Positions 1 to 6,953 are shown, numbered from the stretch's first letter. The stretch is DNA of 21,323 nt from Parcubacteria group bacterium GW2011_GWB1_42_6 (GCA_000997475.1 LCEC01000003.1:1-21323), one strand, 5' to 3'. Made by a program: numbers and translations. The notes: a model not told the origin generated them from the sequence alone.

Positions 1-100
1 TAGTGAGGTTAATTTTTATTAAACTCCGCACTAATATTTTAACCGACTATGACATTTCTATTTCCTTGTACTATGACATTATCATTTCCGTATTACACCC

Positions 101-255
101 AAACAAAAAAGGAATCCATTGTCTTGGCGACGGCCTACTCTCGCCGGAGCTTAAGCCCCGACTACCATGGGCGCTGGCCGTTTTAACTTCTCTGTTCGAA
201 ATGGGAAGAGGTTTTACCCGGCCGCTCGAATCACCAAGACGATGGATTCCTTTGA
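101..255 (-). terminator. Long 5S-flanking stem followed by T-run; processing stem and likely operon terminator
   Basis: The bases just outside 5S are complementary: GGAATCCATTGTCTTGG at 111-127 against CCAAGACGATGGATTCC at 235-251, with one G-U type position. On the minus strand the distal arm is followed at once by TTTTTTGTTTG (101-110). So 5S sits inside one long stem that ends in a U-tract. I read this as an RNase processing stem that also serves as the transcription end. No other terminator is visible between here and the window edge. Confidence 0.55.
123..238 (-). rRNA. rrf: 5S ribosomal RNA
   Basis: Read on the minus strand, this 116-nt segment has the 5S layout. The 5' CTTGGTGATT and the 3' GTCGCCAAG ends pair as helix I. 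Between them are the conserved CCCATTTCGAACAGAGAAG loop and the ATGGTAGTCGGGGC segment. It lies downstream of the 23S gene in the same transcription direction, separated by about 146 nt with no tRNA between. The terminal helix continues outward into flanking DNA, so the mature ends are approximate to a few bases. Confidence 0.93.
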
Positions 256-384
256 AAAATTACCTCACCTCCTCGGAGCCTGAACGGCCCGCCCTCCCCT
301 TGATAAGGGGAGGAGGATAAGGAAATAAAAATGTAAAAATATGAATCAAGTTTTTCAATCTTGAATCGCGCAAATTGCTCTGTT
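239..384 (-). other. 23S-5S internal spacer with palindromic repeat
   Basis: The spacer contains no tRNA. At 290-313 it holds a palindrome, CCTCCCCTTGATAAGGGGAGG, of the same family as the long repeats at 8747, 9764, 12951 and 13490. At 345-366 there is a small hairpin (TCAAG...CTTGA). The CAAGATTG segment in minus sense can pair with CAATCTTG in the 23S leader (about 6456-6463), extending the 23S processing stem. Confidence 0.6.
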
Positions 385-500
385 ATGAGGCAAATATGAT
401 CTATTAGTACTCATTCGGCTGAACCCGTTACCGGGCTTACACCTAGAGCCTATCAACCTCGTCATCTTCGAGGGATCTTTGATACCTAATCTTAGGGTCT

Positions 501-531
<31 letters not shown>

Positions 532-673
532 AGGTCCAGACATAGCTACCCAGCGATGCTCCTGGCGGAGCAACTGGCACACCAGAGGTCTGTTCTTCTC
601 GGTCCTCTCGTACTAAAGAAGACTCCCTTCAAGTATCCACGCCTGCAGCAGATAGAGACCAACCTGTCTCACG

Positions 674-1374
674 CATATTTGTCACTTATTACTAAGTGTA
701 TGGACTATACCACTCTCTTCTTGCGAAGAGAATCGACGTATTAGCCGCCATTTGCATGGCGACTCTCTCCCTTGCGGGATCAGTCTCTACGGGGTTAATG
801 CACGTCTTTTCCGCTTTTTTGAATAATTCAATTCACGGAAAGAATCTATTAATTCCATTAAAGCGTTAAAGTCATCTTTGTTTTTGATCTTATTTTTCAG
901 TTCAATGATTTTAAGAGTCATTTCAACCTGTTTGCGTTTTAAAATCACAAAAGGTCTGACCAACATTAGAAATCCTTTAATATCATCAATTTTATTGATT
1001 ATATATTCAAGAATTCCATCTTTTCGTTCTCTGATATAACCTAAGTTAATCAGATCGCAAATTTCTTTGAACTTTTCACGGTTTTTCGCCGATTGAAATA
1101 AAACAACATACGGCGCGATTTGAAATTTATAGCGATAATCGCTATTCGGTTTCGCTCGCACATATATGCTGCCATCTCCATCGAGAAAGCCCGCGATATA
1201 CGCTCTTTTTGATAATGGAATCGATTTTTTCATGCACAACTTCCCTCGGTATTATCCTAACATATGACAGGTTGAATGTATATGAAGGACTTCACCGATA
1301 TGAGTCGATTTTTTCACTTCGATGTTGCCATCGAAGGCCGCCAAACTTATTTAACAGACAATAAGTTTTGGTTG
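674..1374 (-). mobile_element. Group I intron at 23S L2593 (I-CreI site), with homing endonuclease
   Basis: The rRNA exons GGTTCAAACCGT and CGTGAGACAGG flank a 701-nt insert. These limits satisfy the group I rule: the 5' exon ends in U (1375) and the intron ends in G (674). Core elements are visible in minus sense: AATACCGAGGGAAG upstream of the ORF (P4/Q type), GTAGAGACTGA just after it (R/P7 5' side) and GGTATAGTCC near the 3' end (P7 3' side). The ORF lies between the Q-like and R-like elements, as in the Chlamydomonas reinhardtii chloroplast 23S intron. By alignment the insertion point is E. coli 2593, the I-CreI site. Confidence 0.9.
787..1233 (-). CDS. I-CreI-type single-motif LAGLIDADG homing endonuclease
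   Basis: This 148-aa protein is an intron-encoded DNA endonuclease that should cut intronless 23S alleles at the L2593 site and drive intron homing. Seen: YIAGFLDGDGSI at residues 12-23 is the LAGLIDADG helix and active-site loop, with catalytic Asp at 20. GYIRER at about 65-70 and PFVILKRKQ near 94-102 match I-CreI's GYVRDR and PFLKLKQKQ. The equivalents of I-CreI Asp20, Gln47 and Lys98 are all present. A single motif and this length (I-CreI is 163 aa) imply a homodimer. I chose the ATG at 1233, not the TTG two codons upstream, because GAGGGAAG sits 6 nt before it; that Shine-Dalgarno is itself part of the intron core. The 3' end, with a TAG stop, overlaps the R/P7 segment. It appears intact. 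Confidence 0.92.
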   Translation of the reverse strand: MKKSIPLSKRAYIAGFLDGDGSIYVRAKPNSDYRYKFQIAPYVVLFQSAKNREKFKEICDLINLGYIRERKDGILEYIINKIDDIKGFLMLVRPFVILKRKQVEMTLKIIELKNKIKNKDDFNALMELIDSFRELNYSKKRKRRALTP

Positions 1375-1441
1375 ACGGTTTGAACCCAGCTCACGTACCA
1401 CTTTAATTGGCGAACAGCCAAACCCTTGGGAGCTTCTTCAC

Positions 1442-1474
<33 letters not shown>

Positions 1475-1695
1475 GAACAGTGTCGTCGATATGGACTCTT
1501 GGACACTACCAGCCTGTTATCCCCGGAGTAGCTTTTGGCCGATGATCTTCCACCTTCCTATGAAGTATGGTCGGTTCACTAAGTTCCGCTTTCGCGACTG
1601 CGCGACATGCCCGTCTTGCAGTAAAGCTGGCTTCTGGCTTTACCCTATCGTCCCGGTTTCCATTCGGGACTAGCCAACCTTGATAAACGCCTCCG

Positions 1696-2349
1696 TTACT
1701 CTTTAGGCAAATTGTTGATCCTGCCCAATTTATATTTCATCGAAGAAAGAATGAATGGATTTATCGCGTCCAAAAATTTTTGGATCGTCGCGCTTAATAA
1801 ATAAATTCTGAAACCGGTCTTTTCTCTTTTCAATCCTGTTTCAATTCCAAATTTGTTATTAAGAGCTCCTCGCAATAATTCCAGATCCTCCTTTCCGAAG
1901 CATTGACTATTAATCAATAAAGCTCGATGCCTGTTCGACTTTATTTGTCCGTCATCCATAAACCAAACCGCTAAGGCTAACGGTGTCAATAACTTGCTGA
2001 TGATCTTGGGAATTTTCTTTTTTCTTGATTCCTGATCATAAAACTGTTGGGCGTAAAATCTGAAATTTCCGCACGAAACAGTTTGAAAACCGTAGTTATC
2101 GTAAATCTTATTGCCGATCCTTTTTTCCCTCGGCAATGGTTCAGCCAGAACAAGATTCCGCAACTTCGCATACAGCCAATCGACATATTCTTTGTGCTTC
2201 AAAGTTTGTTCGATTTTCAGTCTGTATGTCCTGCCGCCGTTTTGAGTTTCAAAACAGCCATCGCCGAGCATTAAACCGACAATAATCGATTTCTGCTCTT
2301 CGTTCAGGACGATTTTAGATCTAAAATCATTAATGAATTTTGAATTCAT
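1696..2349 (-). CDS. Two-motif LAGLIDADG homing endonuclease (LAGLIDADG_2 type), stop codon in 23S exon
   Basis: This 217-aa protein has two LAGLIDADG-like motifs: IIVGLMLGDGCF at about residues 22-33, with catalytic Asp in LGDG, and LAVWFMDDGQI near 126-136. That is the layout of monomeric LAGLIDADG_2 enzymes. It starts at the ATG at 2349, right after the intron's P7/P9 region; the upstream bases TATCCTAAAT give no clear Shine-Dalgarno. The last sense codon inside the intron is TTG, ending at the terminal G at 1708. The final Pro-Lys-Glu and the TAA are read from the rRNA exon at 1696-1707. Consequently only unspliced precursor carries an in-frame stop. It appears intact and is likely to promote homing into this P-loop-proximal site; the exact target is inferred. 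Confidence 0.88.
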   Translation of the reverse strand: MNSKFINDFRSKIVLNEEQKSIIVGLMLGDGCFETQNGGRTYRLKIEQTLKHKEYVDWLYAKLRNLVLAEPLPREKRIGNKIYDNYGFQTVSCGNFRFYAQQFYDQESRKKKIPKIISKLLTPLALAVWFMDDGQIKSNRHRALLINSQCFGKEDLELLRGALNNKFGIETGLKREKTGFRIYLLSATIQKFLDAINPFILSSMKYKLGRINNLPKE

Positions 2350-2628
2350 ATTTAGGATACGCTTTGCGTCGCCGCAAAGATCAGACTATATCACATCGCT
2401 TTTTAAGCGACTCCGGCGTGTAGTCGTTGAGGGGTCGCATTTTCATGCGACTTCCCTGCGGATTGTCTGCACCAAAAGATTTTTACCCTTCGATCAGGTA
2501 CTTTTGGATACTCCAGATGTTCCCGCATATAGCCAGAATGCCCCATTATTCGGCCGCCACATAACTTCTTTTTCATTTCGTAACGGATTTTGTAAAAAAA
2601 TGAAAAATACTGAAACGGACAAACTCTA
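1708..2628 (-). mobile_element. Group I intron at 23S about L2262, with homing endonuclease
   Basis: Exon GGGGCGCTTGCCT (ending at 2629) and exon CCTAAAGAGTAACGG (starting at 1707) together restore the 22-nt spacing found in E. coli 2250-2271. The 5' exon ends in U and the intron ends in G, as group I requires. The catalytic core is entirely 5' of the ORF (2350-2628). In minus sense one sees CTATATGCGGGAAC, GCAGACAATCCGCAGGGAAG (P4/Q), CTCAACGACTACACG (R/P7) and GATATAGTCTGATC (S/P7). The homing endonuclease ORF occupies the 3' part, so the 3' splice site lies inside coding sequence. Confidence 0.85.
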
Positions 2629-2999
2629 AGGCAAGCGCCCCACTTAAACTGCCCACCTGGCACTGTTTTGCGCTTTTCGATTCTGCTCCCGATCAAGGAA
2701 CAAAATCGAAAAGCGCAGTTAGTATAAAGCATTTGGAAAACGGGTGTTTCATTGGCGGATCCATCCAGGCCGAAACCTGGACTTCAAATCCTACCCGCTA
2801 CGCTACGTATCCAAACACAAAACACAATACCAAGCTGCAGTAAAGCTTCCGGGGTCTTTTCGTCTTGCTGCAGGTACCCGGCATCTTTACCGGAATTGCA
2901 TTTTCACCGAGCTCTTCGTTGAGACAGTCGCCGAGTCGTTACTCCTTTCATGCGCGTCGGAACTTACCCGACAAGGTATTTTGCTACTTTAACACGGTT

Positions 3000-3744
3000 C
3001 AATTTATTTTAGATCCGGCAAACTTGCCGGAACCTGCAGTCGCCTGCAGGATTGGACTATATCTTCCGAATTCATATTCGTTTCAGCGTATAGTCTCTGG
3101 GGATTCTTTTAGAGATTGAATATCACTTAAATTAAATTTTCTTTTTCGGCCTCTTCCTTCGTTTAATTTTTCTCTTATCAAGGCTATTTGTTCAAGTCCT
3201 GTTTCTGTCAGATGTTTATCGCCAACAATCAAATCAACGATTTTACAAAAAAGAGAGAAATTAGTTTTGGCTTTAGAGGAAAGCAACTCAAACCTTTTAA
3301 AAAAAGGAATAACTCTTTCCTTTAAAGAATTTGGATTTTCCACTACGAAAATCCAGCATCCGTCTTTTCTTCTTTTTAATCTGCCGCAACCCAAATATTT
3401 TTTCAGGAGGAACAGATTCGTATTGTCTCTTTGAGACACATTGAAGCTTGGCGTAACTTGCCAACCGGACCTATAATCATTTTTTCTGGCAAAAGAAACA
3501 TTAAAGCTCCCTTAGCCATCAACGAATCCGGCCATATACCATCCTCTTTCGGATGGTATGCTTTTTAACCAATCTTTATGATCCATATATTTGACTCTCT
3601 AAAAGTCTTTCCTGCGGATTGTCTGATTTCCAAATGGAATACTGATAGATTTTTACTGTCTGCGGTGATAACGCAGTTAGTACTATCAGATTGATCAGGG
3701 TTTCCCGCATATAGCTGAATTTTATAACTACAACCCGTGAGTTT
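3000..3744 (-). mobile_element. Group I intron at 23S about L1917 (helix 69)
   Basis: The exons GCGGTAACTAT (ending at 3745) and AACCGTGTTAAAG (starting at 2999) flank a 745-nt insert after the base equivalent to pseudouridine 1917. The 5' exon ends in U and the intron ends in G. The core reads, in minus sense, GCTATATGCGGGAAAC, CAGACAATCCGCAGGAAAG (P4/Q), CCAGAGACTATACG (R/P7) and GAAGATATAGTCC (S/P7). CTATATGCGGGAA and CAGACAATCCGCAGG are almost identical to the intron at 1708-2628, so the two introns are relatives. It encodes a degenerate homing endonuclease. Confidence 0.87.
3083..3586 (-). pseudogene. LAGLIDADG homing endonuclease disrupted by TAA at the catalytic residue
   Basis: From the ATG at 3586 the frame reads 24 codons ending GWYMAGFVDG, then TAA (3512-3514), then continues without another stop to TGA at 3083-3085 (167 codons in all). 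The continuation begins GSFNVSFARKNDYRSGWQ and then TPSFNVSQRDN, which is the expected sequence after a GFVDGEG motif of the single-motif LAGLIDADG_1 family. The TAA replaces the acidic residue that binds catalytic metal, one base change from GAA. A downstream GTG (3439) could give a 118-aa remnant, but it would lack the motif and first strands. I read this as a recent loss of the endonuclease with the intron core retained. A sequencing error is the main alternative. Confidence 0.85.
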
Positions 3745-4446
3745 ATAGTTACCGCGGACGTTCACTGGCGCTTAGCCCGGATAGCCGTTCCTGTCTTGCG
3801 ACAAAAACGACCGCCAGGTTTAACGTTCCAGCACTGGTCAGGAGTCACCCCCTATACATCCTCTTGCGAGTTAGCAGGGAGCTGTGTTTTTGGTAAACAG
3901 TCGCTTGGCGTCTTTAGCTGCGGCCCCGCAATTGCGGGGCGGGTCATATTGCGAACTTACGACCGCTGTATTGCCGAGTTCCTTAACGAAGAATCACTCG
4001 TTCACCTGAGGCTACTCGCCTCGCCCACCTGTGTCGGTTTTCGGTACGGTCACTGTCAATTTAGCTCTAGAGGTTTTTCTTGGCAGCGCGCTCAACGAAG
4101 TTGTTCCCGAAGGAACTTCCGGCAAATCTCGGAGTATTGCGATACGGATTTTCCTGTATCGCCTCCTCGATTAACCGATGGCAAATCCAATAATGCACTT
4201 CATCTACAGCGCTGCGTCGCCCCGTCGAAAATTGATAGTGGTGCCGGAATATTAACCGGCTGTCCATCAGAGTCGCCTCTCGGCTTATCCTTAGGACCGA
4301 CTAACCCTTGGTTGATAAACATTGCCAAGGAAACCTTAGGCTTGCGGTGTGCCGGTCTTTCACCGGCATTGTGGTTACTTATTCCAACATTCTCTCTTCC
4401 CAACGCTCCACTCCGACTCGCGTCGTGAGCTTCGCAGCAGTTGGAA

Positions 4447-4565
4447 ATGCTCCCCTACCACGCGAGCGTAGCTCGCGAACAGTTAACATTTTACAATTAA
4501 CAATTAACTTCTTGGGTTAACTGTCAAATGTTACAGGTTAATTGTCCGCGAGCTGCGCTCGCATT
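4447..4565 (-). other. 23S domain III expansion with 16-bp GC stem and AT-rich loop
   Basis: At about E. coli position 1400, GCGAGCGTAGCTCGCG (4462-4477) pairs with CGCGAGCTGCGCTCGC (4547-4562) with one wobble. It encloses about 70 nt of AT-rich sequence in which TTAACATTTTACAATTAAC is mirrored by GTTAACTGTCAAATGTTACAG and AATTGT. The loop resembles the low-complexity intergenic repeats elsewhere in the window. It looks like a repeat inserted in a variable helix; whether it is excised from mature rRNA cannot be seen. Confidence 0.6.
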
Positions 4566-5247
4566 CATATCTTCGGTATTAAGTTTGAGCCCCGTTGAAT
4601 CTTCGGCGCGAAATCTCTAGACTAGTGAGCTGTTACGCACTCTTTAAAGGATGGCTGCTTCTAAGCCAACCTCCTAGCTGTTTGAGAAATCTCACCTCCT
4701 TTTCCACTTAACTTAATTTAGGGACCTTAGATGATGATCATAGGCTGTTTCCTTTTTGACCATGGAGCTTAGCCCCCACAGTCTGACTCCCAAGCTCTGA
4801 TTCAACGGCATTCGGAGTTTGATTAGAAGCAGTAGGCAAAGCCATCCGCTTCCATTCAGTGCTCTACCTCCGTTGAGAAACGCTTGAGGCTAGCCCTAAA
4901 GCTATTTCGGGGAGAACCAGCTATTACCAGGCTCGATTAGCTTTTCACTTCTTACCTCAGTTCATCACCGAGTGTTGCACGGCTCGTGTGTTCGGGCCTC
5001 CCCTTGATATTACTCAAGGTTCACCCTGACCAAGGTAAGCTCGCTCTGGCTTCGGGTCTTTTGTGTACTACATATTCGCGAATTATTAATCGTTGATCCC
5101 AAAGGATAAGCGATTAATAATAAGCGAAAATCGCCCTATTCAGACTCGGTTTCCCTGCATCTCCGGCCCAAAGGCCTTAGATAAAGCAATACACAAAAAC
5201 TCGTTGGATCGTTCTGCAAAAAGCACGCCGTCACCACTGCAAAGCAG

Positions 5248-5412
5248 TGCAAATTCGAAATCATAAATTCGAAATTCGAAACAAATTCCAATTCTCAAAA
5301 TCATAAATTTCAAACGGAATGAATTCGGTTTGGAATTTAAAATTTGGGATTTGTGATTTGTGATTTGTTTAGGATTTCGATATTCGGATTTCGTGCTTGC
5401 ATTGCCTTGCAA
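5248..5412 (-). other. Insertion beside 23S helix 25, built of intergenic-type repeat
   Basis: After the helix-25-like hairpin CACTGCAAAGCAGTG (about 5235-5249) there are about 165 extra nt before conserved CTCCGACTCTTTGTAAGC. The insert is an imperfect palindrome of AAATTCGAAATCATAAATTC-type units on one side and GGGATTTGTGATTTGTGATT-type units on the other, folding around GGAATGAATTC. Helix 25 is a known site of intervening sequences in Salmonella, where RNase III cuts them out and leaves fragmented rRNA. The same fate is possible here but is inferred. Confidence 0.6.
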
Positions 5413-5741
5413 AGGCTCCGACTCTTTGTAAGCATATGGTTTCAGGATCTATTTCATCGCCCTCGTCGGGCTGCTTTTCACCTTTCCCTCGCGGTACTAG
5501 TTCACTATCGGTGATATTGAGTATTTAGCCTTGGCAAATAGTCTTGCCTGTTTCCGACAAGGCGTTCGTTCCTCGCCGTACTCAAGATTGATAACCGGGA
5601 GCATTAAACTGTTTTCGCTTACGGGACTATTACCCTCTTTGGTTCCGACTTTCCATTCGGATTCTGCTAACAGGATAATCTTTGTTGACTCCTCTCCGGA
5701 TCGCTCCGAAGCGTTACCATCTTACAACCCCCAACCACACG

Positions 5742-5874
5742 CATCTCGCTATGCTCGATGCGGCGGAATTTCCAAATCCCAATTTCCAATTTCCAAAGCC
5801 CGCAAGCGGGGTATTTATTTGAAAATTGATAATTAAAAATTGAAAATTCGCATCAAACAGAATGAGATGCGTAT
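5742..5874 (-). other. Domain I hairpin expansion carrying AT-rich repeat
   Basis: ACGCATCTC (about 5747-5755) pairs with GAGATGCGT (about 5864-5872). It closes about 110 nt made of GGAATTTCCAAATCCCAATT on one side and TTGATAATTAAAAATTGAAA on the other, with a small GC hairpin CCCGCAAGCGGGG between. The site corresponds roughly to E. coli 275-285. The arms are the same TTTCCAATTTCC-type low-complexity sequence seen in the 17644-17783 intergenic region. Confidence 0.55.
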
Positions 5875-6037
5875 AACTGGGTTTGGGCTCTTCCCTTTTC
5901 GCTCGCCACTACTAAGGGAATGGATCAGTTAATTATTTCGTCAGTTTATGGAAACCATAAACCGATAAAATAAAAAACTGATTGTTTTTTCTTTTCCTCC
6001 GCTTACTAGAATGTTTTACTTCAGCGGGTTTGCGCTC

Positions 6038-6277
6038 GCCCAGATTTTTGGAGAGGACAATTTTTGTCCTCTGCTTAGAAAAGAACTTTTAAAGAGGGAT
6101 CGGCACGTGAAGAAATACTTTTACACTGGAAGGCACATACCAGAGCCGTCAAATAATTTTGTTCTCGAGGACGAATCTGTCGCGAGAATTATTGACTGAG
6201 CCAGTCTGCTCCTCGCTCTGGATCCCGACAGCAACGATACCGATCCCTCTTTTTTAACATCTCCAAAAATCTAGGCG
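6038..6277 (-). other. About 230-nt multibranched insertion at the helix 10 tip of 23S
   Basis: AGATTTTTGGAG (6041-6052) pairs with CTCCAAAAATCT (6261-6272) and encloses a complex domain not present in E. coli, at about positions 150-160. Nested helices are visible: GAGGACAATTTTTGTCCTC as a hairpin, AGAGGGATCGG/CCGATCCCTCT (6094-6104 and 6231-6241), CCAGAGC/GCTCTGG, and GTCAAATAATT/AATTATTGAC enclosing a TCTCG/CGAGA hairpin. Unlike the other expansions it is not simple-repeat DNA. No group I core motif is seen. It could be an intervening sequence or a stable extra domain. Confidence 0.6.
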
Positions 6278-6643
6278 AGTTATTGCGGTTTGCGCAATAG
6301 GGTTTCCCCATTCGGAAATTCCCGGGTCAAAGGTTGCTAGACACCTCACCGGGACTTATCGCAGTCACGCCACGCCCTTCATCGCCTCAATATCCCAAGG
6401 CATCCACCATACGCCCTTAGACTTGCCTCATAACGGAAAAATCTGCTATGGACAATCCAAGATTGTAACCACTTAATTCATACATACTTACATTTTTCAT
6501 TTATTTTCATCCGCGCATTTTTTCAAATGCCGAATGAACGGATACCTACTTATTCAATTGTTAAAATTCTATCCGCTCACTTCCCGACAGCTGGCCGAGA
6601 AATTTTTTAGCTTGGCCAAGTGTCGGAAAATGAATTTTTCTTT

Positions 6644-6685
6644 TTCGCATGGGCGCTTTCGCGTGTATTTGCGCTGTTCGCATGC
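6644..6685 (+). repeat. Triple TTCGCRTG element, copy 1
   Basis: The octamer TTCGCRTG occurs at 6644, 6658 and 6677. It is folded by GCATG/CATGC and GGCGC/GCGCT pairs. Copy 2, at 8850-8891, has the same octamer with the same 14- and 19-nt offsets and compensating changes in the inner stem (GGCAT/ATGCC). On the minus strand each copy begins within three bases of a terminator T-tract. Confidence 0.55.
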
Positions 6686-6686
6686 A

Positions 6687-6750
6687 ATAAAAAACCGCTT
6701 TTGGCAAGCGGCTAAACGCGTCCGTTTTTTTGAACGACTTATCCGCTTTT
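6687..6750 (-). promoter_or_regulatory. Putative attenuator: terminator with alternative antiterminator in the 23S leader
   Basis: In minus sense CCGCTT (6706-6711) pairs with AAGCGG (6695-6700) across a short loop and is followed by TTTTTTAT, a good intrinsic terminator. The same CCGCTT can instead pair with an upstream AAAAGCGG (6743-6750), which would remove the terminator. The arrangement sits between the only strong promoter and the 23S gene. Without antitermination most transcripts would end at about 110 nt. This is inferred from base pairing only. Confidence 0.5.
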
Positions 6751-6807
6751 AGATATTAAATATGGTCCGTTTGTTATCATCAAATATTTAGAATTGTTTG
6801 TATGTCC

Positions 6808-6835
6808 ATTCTATCAGAACCATGAACGTTGTCAA
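6808..6835 (-). promoter_or_regulatory. Promoter of the 23S-5S operon
   Basis: On the minus strand TTGACA (6830-6835) and TAGAAT (6808-6813) are separated by 16 nt, near sigma-70 consensus. Predicted start is about 6800. It lies between the terminator of the upstream gene (6921-6953) and the rRNA leader, so it is the natural promoter for a 23S-5S unit that does not depend on a 16S promoter. Confidence 0.75.
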
Positions 6836-6920
6836 GTAGTTGTATTAGTTGTTAAGATTATTAAATTATCCCATCATTTATCCCATTATTTTAACCTTAT
6901 TTTAGATTATAAAAGAGAAA

Positions 6921-6953
6921 AAAATAAAAACCGAAGCATTGTCTGCTCCGGCT
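6921..6953 (-). terminator. Intrinsic terminator after the 6977 gene
   Basis: In minus sense GCCGGAGC and GCTTCGGT form an 8-bp stem with loop AGACAAT, followed by TTTTATTTTTTT. It separates the protein operon from the rRNA operon. Confidence 0.8.

Larger units (their letters stand above)
6432..6800 (-). other. 23S rRNA leader, structured, no tRNA or 16S
   Basis: This 370-nt stretch between the promoter and 23S holds no gene. In minus-strand order it contains a terminator-like hairpin (6687-6711), a triple TTCGCRTG element (6644-6685), a stem CCGACA/TGTCGG with TGGCC/GGCCA (about 6584-6628), a GAGCGGATA/TATCCGTTC stem and, near the 23S end, CAATCTTG, which can pair with CAAGATTG beyond the 23S 3' end. 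I saw no tRNA cloverleaf on either strand. Confidence 0.6.

Noticed and set aside
2403..2732. 109-codon minus-strand frame across the L2262 intron core and exon
   Set aside because: It overlaps the catalytic intron core and conserved rRNA and its translation resembles no protein; chance frame.
3796..4428. 210-codon plus-strand frame in 23S domain III/IV
   Set aside because: Antisense to rRNA; the length comes from the lack of stops in GC-richer rRNA.
5140..5412. 90-codon minus-strand frame through the helix 25 insert
   Set aside because: It reads through repeat units (NPKQITNHKSQILNSK-type translation) typical of AT-rich simple repeats, not a protein.
6011..6199. Plus-strand frame in the helix 10 insertion, considered as a fourth homing endonuclease
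   Set aside because: No LAGLIDADG, GIY-YIG or HNH motif, wrong strand for the rRNA, and the region folds as nested RNA helices.
6432..6800. Possible tRNA in the 23S leader
   Set aside because: Hairpins are present but no T-loop (GTTCRANNC) with matching acceptor and anticodon arms was found on either strand.
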